This document shows, in pieces, positions 1 through 4,352 of a DNA stretch of 6,650 nt. The translations under genes and the position numbers were made by a program. The stretch is from Rhodosalinus sp046542825 (GTDB lineage Bacteria > Pseudomonadota > Alphaproteobacteria > Rhodobacterales > Rhodobacteraceae). The notes beneath the pieces are model-generated. The model did not search any database, was not told the DNA's origin, and saw nothing but the letters and a program-made list of their open reading frames with translations. Positions within the stretch are counted from its first letter, which is position 1. Each line of letters starts with the position of its first letter. The stretch covers positions 1 through 6,650 of the forward strand of contig NZ_JBKHAQ010000137.1 in assembly GCF_046542825.1 (NCBI RefSeq), read 5' to 3'.

Positions 1-54
1 TCCGACATGGCGGCGCCTGCACTTGCCGCAGCCAAGCCGTTATTCGTTGTCGAT
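1..54. other. Flank outside the IS256-family end; no gene seen
   Basis: This short stretch lies beyond the presumed terminal repeat of the IS256-family remnant. I see no coding sequence, RNA or repeat in it. If the remnant's right end is correctly placed, this is host or older mobile DNA in which the element sits. The other end of that element is missing, so a target-site duplication cannot be tested. Confidence 0.3.
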
Positions 55-80
55 GGGGAGTGTCGGGAACTCCGTGTATC
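55..80. repeat. Putative terminal inverted repeat (right end) of IS256-family element
   Basis: About 33 bp beyond the stop codon of the transposase remnant there is a GGGGAGTGTCGGGAACTCCG-type stretch running into TGTATC. In type and position it resembles the terminal repeats of IS256-family elements, which sit shortly after the transposase stop. The partner repeat is not in the window, so the exact boundary is inferred from memory of the family and not from a matching pair. Confidence 0.4.
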
Positions 81-112
81 TGGCCGCCGGCCCGGTTCCC
101 ATCTGACCGCCC

Positions 113-336
113 TTAGCCGCGCATCGGCGAGAACCGGTCCTCGAACAGCATGGCGAACCGGTTCACCGCTGTCAGCCAGCCTCTGACCGTCCTGAACGTT
201 TTCTCGTGGCCGCGGATCGCCAGATAGATGAGCTTCTCGGCGGCCTCCTCGGACGGGAAGGAGCCACGCGTCCTGATCGCCTTGCGATCACGCGGTTCAG
301 GCGTTCCACGGCATTCGCGGGTATGCGGGACACCGC
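113..336 (-). pseudogene. IS256-family transposase, C-terminal remnant with frameshift
   Basis: Read on the minus strand, the fragment begins with RIPANAVERLNRVIA and then, in another frame, continues TRGSFPSEEAAEKLIYLAIR. It ends with WLTAVNRFAMLFEDRFSPMRG and a TAA stop at 113-115. This is the typical end of an IS256-family (mutator-type) DDE transposase: an N-A-[IV]-E-x-L-N motif with the last catalytic Glu, then RG.FP..EAA.KL.YLA.R, then a C-terminal W...NQFA.LF-like block. The two halves are in different reading frames; the shift lies at about 271-285 and amounts to one missing base. Everything upstream of the NAVERLN block, including the catalytic Asp residues, is gone and is replaced by IstB sequence. 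It cannot encode an active transposase. Confidence 0.8.
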
Positions 337-338
337 GC

Positions 339-476
339 TCATGCTCGCTTGTTGAAGCGCCAGCCTTCGCGGCCTGTCTCCACGATATTGCAGTGGTGCG
401 TGAGGCTGTCGAGCAGCGCGGTCGTCATATCCGCAACGCCGGAGACGCCAGGCCATTCCCCGAAGGCGAGACATGA
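339..476 (-). pseudogene. istB: IS21-family IstB helper ATPase, C-terminal remnant
   Basis: The minus-strand reading gives SCLAFGEWPGV, then MTTALLDSLTHHCNIVETG, then REGWRFNKRA and a TGA stop at 339-341. This matches the C-terminal end of IstB, the AAA+ ATPase that assists the IstA transposase of IS21-family elements; the family text is usually SNLAFGEW...MTTALLDRLTHHCDIVETGN.SWRFK. Only about 45 codons survive, and the Walker A and B motifs and the rest of the ATPase are missing. Upstream the homology stops at about 476, exactly where integrase-like sequence starts on the other strand. Its natural-looking stop codon nearly abuts the truncated IS256 fragment. It is non-functional debris. Confidence 0.8.
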
Positions 477-749
477 GGCACCATGGACGAGAAAACGGTG
501 AAGGGCGCAGTCTCGTTCGCCAGTAAGCCTGGCTTGCGAGCGGTTGGGTGAGCTCGATCGGCCTCGGGTCGAGCTCATATGGCACCGATTCCATGCGCTG
601 GACCAAGGTCGCACGGATCTACCGCAAACCCTGAAACCTGCAGGCGCTTAAACTTCTGCTCGGCCATACAAAAGATGGACGGCACCGTCCGCTACCCCGG
701 CGTCGGGCTCGAGGACGCCTTGGCGATATCGGAAGCGGTCGAGATCTGA
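477..749 (+). pseudogene. Phage-type tyrosine recombinase/integrase, C-terminal remnant
   Basis: The plus strand reads HHGRENGEGRSLVRQ-stop, then GWVSSIGLGSSSYGTDSM, RWTKVARIYRKP-stop, NLQALKLLLGHTK, and after a frame change MDGTVRYPGVGLEDALAISE ending AVEI with TGA at 747-749. This is the C-terminal catalytic part of an integrase family frequent in alphaproteobacteria, whose members read S.RQYARI..W....GL....YGTHSLRRTK...IYR.T.NLRAVQLLLGHTK..STVRYLG...EDAL..AE..EI. The H-x-x-R box appears as D-S-M-R, so the His is replaced; the LLGHT block and the nucleophile context VRYPG are present. Damage includes in-frame stops at 524-526 and 632-634 and an extra A in the A-run at 670-673. The N-terminal part is absent. 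It is a decayed gene. Confidence 0.8.
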
Positions 750-772
750 GTAGCCGGGCCGTCTCGCAGGGA

Positions 773-799
773 CTGCCCAAACCAGCCACTCATGGGCAG
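773..799. repeat. 7-bp perfect hairpin upstream of the thi leader
   Basis: CTGCCCA (773-779) pairs with TGGGCAG (793-799) around a 13-base loop. It stands 24 bp after the integrase stop and before the presumed thi promoter. There is no T-run behind it, so it is not a classical intrinsic terminator. It could be a leftover of a mobile-element end, a weak attenuating structure, or chance. Confidence 0.4.
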
Positions 800-815
800 G
801 GCAGCGAACGTCGGC

Positions 816-844
816 TTGTCTTGTGTTCCAGTCTGACCTGTGCA
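816..844 (+). promoter_or_regulatory. Possible promoter of the thi operon
   Basis: A TTGTCT hexamer (816-821) resembles the alphaproteobacterial -35 consensus. A weak TGTGCA (839-844) lies 17 bases later, just ahead of the riboswitch aptamer, which is where the promoter of a riboswitch leader must be. The -10 match is poor, so this is a positional inference. A start point near 850-855 would put the transcript's 5' end right at the P1 stem. Confidence 0.25.
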
Positions 845-855
845 AGCTTTGTCCT

Positions 856-936
856 CGCAACAGGGGCGTCCGTCATGCGCGGGCTGAGAAGCACCCTTCG
901 AACCTGACCCGGATCATGCCGGCGGAGGAAGTTGCG
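856..936 (+). ncRNA. TPP riboswitch aptamer (THI box)
   Basis: The segment carries the conserved core of the thiamine-pyrophosphate riboswitch in the right order: AGGGGCGTC, then GGGCTGAGAAGCACCC, then GAACCTGACCCGGATCATGC and CGGCGGAGGAA. The closing stem P1 is perfect: CGCAAC (856-861) pairs with GTTGCG (931-936). The CUGAGA loop binds the pyrimidine ring of TPP and the GCGnAGG(G)A arm helps hold the pyrophosphate side; both are readable here. It sits 55 bases before the thiM start, so it reports TPP to the thiamine salvage operon. As in other proteobacterial thiM leaders, control is probably at translation (see the hairpin at 967-990). Confidence 0.95.
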
Positions 937-966
937 GGGACGGGTCCGATGAGGATTCCTACCGCG

Positions 967-990
967 GTGCCTCCGTCGGAAAGGAGGCAC
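967..990 (+). promoter_or_regulatory. Shine-Dalgarno-sequestering hairpin (riboswitch expression platform)
   Basis: GTGCCTCC (967-974) is the exact reverse complement of GGAGGCAC (983-990) and leaves an 8-base loop. The right arm contains the Shine-Dalgarno core GGAGG of thiM, so folding hides the ribosome binding site and shuts off translation. The left arm can instead pair with CGGAGG inside the aptamer (923-928 with 970-975). The two pairings exclude each other. The expected logic is that TPP-bound aptamer frees the anti-Shine-Dalgarno strand to cover the ribosome site, while the TPP-free state exposes it. No T-run follows the hairpin, which argues against transcription termination. Confidence 0.8.
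981..987 (+). promoter_or_regulatory. Strong ribosome binding site of thiM
   Basis: AAGGAGG, a near-perfect Shine-Dalgarno sequence, lies 4 bases before the ATG at 992. It fixes this start over the in-frame ATG at codon 11, and it is the target of the riboswitch hairpin. Confidence 0.85.
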
Positions 991-991
991 A

Positions 992-1783
992 ATGCAGGCT
1001 CCAGGATCGTCCCTGACGGCCATGCGCGCAGAGACGCCGCTCGTTCACAACATCACCAATTTCGTCGCCATGAACGTGATGGCGAATGTCCTTCTGGCCA
1101 TCGGCGCATCGCCCGCCATGGTGCATGCGCGCCAAGAAGCGGCCGAGTTCGCCGCGCTGGCCCATGCCCTGACCGTCAATATCGGTACGGCCGATCCCGA
1201 CTGGGGCGCCGCGATGTCCGATGCGGCCGCCGTCATGGTCGAGGCCGGTCGCCCTTGGGTCTTCGACCCCGTGGGCGTGGCCGCCACGCGGTTTCGGCAG
1301 GATCTGTCCGCCGGACTGCTTGACCTGAAGCCGTCGGTGGTGCGCGGCAACGCCTCGGAAATCCTGACGCTGGCGGGCCTAGGCGGGGCCGCGCGCGGGG
1401 TGGATGCCGGCGACAGCGTGGACGCAGCCGAGGAGGCTGCGCGCGCCTTGGCATCGCGCACCGGCGGCGTGGTCGCCGTGTCCGGCCCGGTGGATTTCGT
1501 CACCGATGGCACACGCGCCGCGCGGGTGGCAAACGGCCATCCGATGATGGCCCGGATCACCGTCATGGGCTGCTCGCTCAACGGGGTCATCGCGGCCTTC
1601 TGCGCAGGACAACCGCGTTTCGATGCCACCGTTGCGGCGCTGGCGGCCTTTGGTATCGCGGGCGAGGTCGCGGGCCGGACGGCGCAAGGGCCGGGCAGCT
1701 TTCAGGTGGCGTTCCTCGATGCGCTCTATCACCTGACGCCTGAGGCGCTGGATGCCGCGGCCCGCATCGAGAGGCTGGCATGA
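992..1783 (+). CDS. thiM: Hydroxyethylthiazole kinase ThiM
   Basis: This enzyme phosphorylates 4-methyl-5-(2-hydroxyethyl)thiazole with ATP, producing the thiazole phosphate that ThiE uses. It is a cytosolic salvage enzyme of the ribokinase-like fold. The 263-residue length matches the family (about 260-270). The N-terminal block LVHNITNFVAMNVMANVLLA runs from about residue 17 and leads into IGASPAMVHA. Other blocks are VFDPVGVAAT, the RGNASEI substrate/ATP region, and near the C-terminus VMGCSLNGVIAAFCAG with the key Cys at residue 194. The common GTGC of the anion hole is MGC here, a variant I recall in other ThiM proteins. It is the first gene of the operon, directly under TPP riboswitch control. 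Its TGA stop overlaps the thiE start (ATGA), so the two are probably translationally coupled. Confidence 0.95.
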   Translation: MQAPGSSLTAMRAETPLVHNITNFVAMNVMANVLLAIGASPAMVHARQEAAEFAALAHALTVNIGTADPDWGAAMSDAAAVMVEAGRPWVFDPVGVAATRFRQDLSAGLLDLKPSVVRGNASEILTLAGLGGAARGVDAGDSVDAAEEAARALASRTGGVVAVSGPVDFVTDGTRAARVANGHPMMARITVMGCSLNGVIAAFCAGQPRFDATVAALAAFGIAGEVAGRTAQGPGSFQVAFLDALYHLTPEALDAAARIERLA

Positions 1784-2388
1784 TCGGTCCCGTCTACGTC
1801 GTGACCGATCCCGACGCGCCGCTTGCCGTGCGCGATCAGGCCATGGCCGCCGCGCGTGGCGGCGCTTGGGCCGTGCAGATCCGCGACAAGGTCTCCGCCG
1901 ACGCCGAGGTCGCCCGTCTCGCCGAGGCGCTGATCGAAACGCTTGTGCCCCTGGGCGTGCGCGTCTTCGTCAACGACCGGGTCGAGGTGGCGCGCGCCAC
2001 TGGCGCCGACCTGCATATCGGGCAAGGCGATGGCGACCCGCTGCGCGCCCGCGACCGGATCGCGCCGGACGCCCTGCTGGGGCTGTCCGTCGAGACCGTG
2101 GCGCAATGTGGGCGCATCCCCGACGGCGTGGACTATATCGGCGCGGGCCCCTTTCGCGCCACGCCAACCAAGCCCGACGCCGCCGCGCCCATCGGGGCCG
2201 CGGGGCTTGCCCGGATCGTTGCAGCCGCGCCGGTGCCGACCATCGCGATCGGCGGGCTGACCCTGCGCGATATCGCAACCCTGAAACAGGCGGGGGCGTC
2301 CGGCATGGCCGTCGTCTCGGCCGTGACCCGCGTCCCGAACCCCGAGGCGGCGACACGCGCCCTCGTCGACGCATGGAGGACCGCATGA
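1780..2388 (+). CDS. thiE: Thiamine-phosphate synthase ThiE
   Basis: It condenses HMP pyrophosphate with the thiazole phosphate to give thiamine phosphate and releases pyrophosphate. It has a TIM-barrel fold of 202 residues, normal for short bacterial ThiE. Visible landmarks are YVVTDP at the start of the first strand, QIRDK (33-37, the pyrophosphate-binding Q-[LI]-R-x-K motif), VND at 64-66 and GQGD at 81-84. Their Asp residues (66 and 84) correspond to the Mg-binding pair. GLSVET, the flexible GAGPFRATPTKPDA loop, the AIGGL strand and the GMAVVSAV end strand follow. The family's GADGVHLGQ is GADLHIGQ here, one residue shorter. The start overlaps the thiM stop with GAGAGG just ahead. Its own stop overlaps thiD by ATGA. 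It receives its two substrates from the flanking gene products. Confidence 0.95.
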   Translation: MIGPVYVVTDPDAPLAVRDQAMAAARGGAWAVQIRDKVSADAEVARLAEALIETLVPLGVRVFVNDRVEVARATGADLHIGQGDGDPLRARDRIAPDALLGLSVETVAQCGRIPDGVDYIGAGPFRATPTKPDAAAPIGAAGLARIVAAAPVPTIAIGGLTLRDIATLKQAGASGMAVVSAVTRVPNPEAATRALVDAWRTA

Positions 2389-3191
2389 TCCCCAATATCC
2401 TGTCCATCGCAGGCTCCGACCCGTCGGGCGGCGCCGGTATCCAGGCCGATCTCAAGGCGATCTCGGCCAATGGCGGCTATGGCATGGCCGTGATCACGGC
2501 TCTGACGGCGCAGAACACCCAAGGGGTGCGCGCGGTGACGCTGGTCGCGCCCGAGATGGTTGTGGCGCAAATCGGAGCGATCCGCGACGACATCCGCATC
2601 GACGCCGTGAAGATCGGAATGCTGGGCAGCGCCGCGATCATCGAGGCGGTGGCCGAGGCGCTCTCGGGGCTGACCGCGCCCGTCGTTCTGGACCCGGTCA
2701 TGGTGGCCAAGGGCGGCGACCGCCTGTTGGCTGCCGAGGCCGTGGCCACCTTGCGTGACAGGCTTTTGCCGCGTGCCTCGGTCATCACCCCGAACCTGCC
2801 CGAGGCCGCCGACCTGCTGGACACCGAGATGGCGACAGACCGCCCCGGGATGGAGGCGCAAGCACAGGCGTTGCTGGCCCTCGGGCCGCAGGCGGTTCTG
2901 CTGAAAGGTGGGCATCTTGCAGGCGGCGACAGCCCCGATCTGGTGCTGAGCGCGGCCGAAACCCAATGGATCGAGGGCGCACGCCATGCTTCGCGCAACA
3001 CGCATGGCACCGGCTGCACCCTGTCCTCGGCGCTGGCGACGCAGTTGGGCCGCGGCCTGCCCCTGAACCAGGCCACATCGCGGGCGAAATCCTACCTCGC
3101 CGAGGCCATCGCGCGATCCGGCGATCTGTCCGTCGGGTCGGGCCATGGCCCTGTCCATCATTTCCACGCAGTTTTTCCGGAGGCGTCCTGA
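2385..3191 (+). CDS. thiD: Hydroxymethylpyrimidine/phosphomethylpyrimidine kinase ThiD
   Basis: ThiD phosphorylates HMP and then HMP phosphate, providing HMP pyrophosphate for ThiE. At 268 residues it has the usual size of the single-domain enzyme. It opens with ILSIAGSDPSGGAGIQADLK, followed by GGYGMAVITALTAQNT (pyrimidine pocket), KIGMLGS, VVLDPVMVAKGGDRLL, ITPNLPEAADLL, and VLLKGGHLAGG. It closes with the anion-hole motif NTHGTGCTLSSALA, whose catalytic-region Cys is residue 211. The reading frame is open far upstream, but the start at 2385 is clear: it begins the conserved SIAGSDPSG region, has GGAGGA at 2375-2380 four bases ahead, and overlaps the thiE stop. The dual-kinase assignment follows from the family; specificity for HMP alone cannot be excluded from sequence. 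Confidence 0.95.
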   Translation: MIPNILSIAGSDPSGGAGIQADLKAISANGGYGMAVITALTAQNTQGVRAVTLVAPEMVVAQIGAIRDDIRIDAVKIGMLGSAAIIEAVAEALSGLTAPVVLDPVMVAKGGDRLLAAEAVATLRDRLLPRASVITPNLPEAADLLDTEMATDRPGMEAQAQALLALGPQAVLLKGGHLAGGDSPDLVLSAAETQWIEGARHASRNTHGTGCTLSSALATQLGRGLPLNQATSRAKSYLAEAIARSGDLSVGSGHGPVHHFHAVFPEAS

Positions 3192-3193
3192 CC

Positions 3194-3958
3194 ATGGTTC
3201 GTGCACTCGATGACCAGACCGTCCTGATCACCGGCGCGGGGCGCGGCCTTGGGGCCGCCATCGCCCGCGCATTTGCCCGCGAAGGCGCGCGCGTTGCGAT
3301 CAATTACCGCAACAGCGCGGCCGAGGCCCGGGCCTTGGCCGAAGAACTTGGTCCACGCGCCATGGCTTTCGCGGCGGATGTCACGGATGCCGGGGCCGTC
3401 GCCGCAATGGTGGCGGAGGTGGCTGACCGGCTCGCCCCGCCCACGACACTGGTGCATAATGCACTGGCGGATTTTTCGTTCAACGGGGACGACCGGGCCA
3501 AGCTCGACAGGCTGCGATGGTCCGACATCGCGCGGCAGGCCGAGGTTGCCGTGGGCGGCGCCTTGCACGCGATCCAGGCAATGCGCCCCCATTTCGAAGC
3601 GGCCGGTGGCGGCAGCGTCGTGACCGTCGGCACCAACCTCGTGCAGAACCCCGTGGTGCCCTATCATGACTACACGGCTGCCAAGGCCGCGCTCATGGCG
3701 TTCACGCGCACCGCCTCGAAGGACCTCGGTCCGCTGGGGGTGCGGGTCAACATGGTTGCGGGCGGGCTGCTGCGCACCACCGACGCCAGTGCCGCGACGC
3801 CCGAGGCGGTGTTCGACATGATCGCCGGGCTGACGCCCCTCGGCCGGGTCACCACGCCCGAGGATCTGGCCGACGCGGTGCTGTTTTTCGCCTCGCCCTG
3901 GTCGGGCGCGGTGACCGGCCAGACGCTGGTGGTCGACGGCGGGCTGGTGTGTGACTGA
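3194..3958 (+). CDS. Short-chain dehydrogenase/reductase of the thi operon, FabG-like
   Basis: This is a 254-residue Rossmann-fold oxidoreductase of the classical SDR superfamily. The cofactor motif TGAGRGLG sits at residues 13-20. NYRNS at 37-41 suggests NADP(H) preference, and DV at 62-63 contacts the adenine. Y160 and K164 form the catalytic YxxxK pair, and VVDGG lies near the C-terminus. Odd points: the usual NNAG is HNAL (88-91), the catalytic Ser position 13 residues before Tyr is Thr147, and the helix-4 Asn position appears to be Ala119. Annotation pipelines would likely call it 3-oxoacyl-ACP reductase, but nothing ties it to fatty acids. The ATG follows the thiD stop by 2 bp, with TCCGGAGG ahead, so it is cotranscribed with thiMED. 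A role in processing thiamine precursors or breakdown products is inference. The internal block GTNLVQNPVVPYHDYTAAK resembles a subgroup I recall from proteobacteria with unassigned function. Confidence 0.85.
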   Translation: MVRALDDQTVLITGAGRGLGAAIARAFAREGARVAINYRNSAAEARALAEELGPRAMAFAADVTDAGAVAAMVAEVADRLAPPTTLVHNALADFSFNGDDRAKLDRLRWSDIARQAEVAVGGALHAIQAMRPHFEAAGGGSVVTVGTNLVQNPVVPYHDYTAAKAALMAFTRTASKDLGPLGVRVNMVAGGLLRTTDASAATPEAVFDMIAGLTPLGRVTTPEDLADAVLFFASPWSGAVTGQTLVVDGGLVCD

Positions 3959-3977
3959 CGAGCTGCAGCATGCTCGT
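3958..3977 (+). repeat. Small hairpin right after the SDR stop
   Basis: ACGAGC (3958-3963) pairs with GCTCGT (3972-3977) across an 8-base loop, starting at the last base of the SDR stop codon. No T-run follows, so it is at best a 3'-end stabilising structure or part of a Rho-dependent end. I see no convincing intrinsic terminator for the operon. Confidence 0.35.
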
Positions 3978-4352
3978 GTCACCAATTGCCCGCTTGGCGG
4001 CCATTGCTCTGATCTGCGGCGGAAGACAGTAGTCCACCCTGGTTGTCGAGACGATGGCAAGGAGCGTCCCGAGCAATGGCCTCGACGTCGATTTTCGGTC
4101 TCTCGCGACAAGGGGCGCGCAGCATGCACAATGATCGTCATGGGCAATGGGCGGAAAGGGAACGGACATGAGACACGTCCTCTCCTCTTGCCATCGAAGC
4201 CGGCTAACGATCACGCTTCAGGACAGCAGTGACACGTTCGCGTAAGGATGCGCCTAAGATACTCCAAAACATGACAAATATCCGTCTGCGCGCACAAGGG
4301 CTGACGAATCTTTACGCGCGCCGCGCAACGATATCCGCGTCCCTACACAGCG
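3959..4352. other. 394-bp intergenic stretch between convergent SDR and gyrB; no recognisable gene
   Basis: This stretch separates the plus-strand thi operon from the minus-strand gyrB end. Short open frames exist on both strands but none has a convincing start signal or recognisable protein. Base composition drops relative to the genes, to about 53% GC over 4201-4320. It contains an 11-bp inverted repeat (3999-4009/4071-4081), a 10-bp one (4052-4061/4187-4196), a 7-bp one (3985-3991/4142-4148) and a 9-bp direct repeat (3965-3973 and 4119-4127). These may be remnants of a mobile element or RNA structure. I cannot assign a function. Confidence 0.5.
3999..4081. repeat. 11-bp perfect inverted repeat
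   Basis: GGCCATTGCTC (3999-4009) is the exact reverse complement of GAGCAATGGCC (4071-4081). The arms are 61 bases apart, which is too far for a simple terminator hairpin but possible for a structured RNA or a small-element end. A match this long within a few hundred bases is mildly unlikely by chance. Confidence 0.5.

Noticed and set aside
339..614. Treating the whole 91-codon minus-strand frame as IstB
   Set aside because: Only the part up to about 476 resembles IstB; the remainder is the antisense of the integrase remnant.
823..1323. A 166-codon open frame on the plus strand across the leader and the start of thiM
   Set aside because: It is an out-of-frame shadow: it runs through the riboswitch aptamer and is rich in Arg/Gly/His as expected from GC-rich antisense or off-frame reading.
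1752..2384. Upstream extension of the thiD frame, which is open back to 1752 and could suggest a larger fused protein
   Set aside because: The extension overlaps thiE completely, is Arg-rich with no domain, and the ATG at 2385 has a good ribosome site and starts the conserved ThiD N-terminus.
2966..3193. Upstream extension of the SDR frame into thiD
   Set aside because: The Rossmann N-terminus begins right after the ATG at 3194, which follows a GGAGG-type site; the extension is thiD read in another frame.
2133..3206. A 357-codon minus-strand frame opposite thiE/thiD
   Set aside because: It is the antisense of well-supported genes, with no ribosome site and no recognisable motifs.
3951..4232. 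A 93-codon plus-strand frame starting with GTG at the SDR end
   Set aside because: No recognisable protein, no clear ribosome site, and it crosses repeat-rich DNA; I could not support it as a gene.
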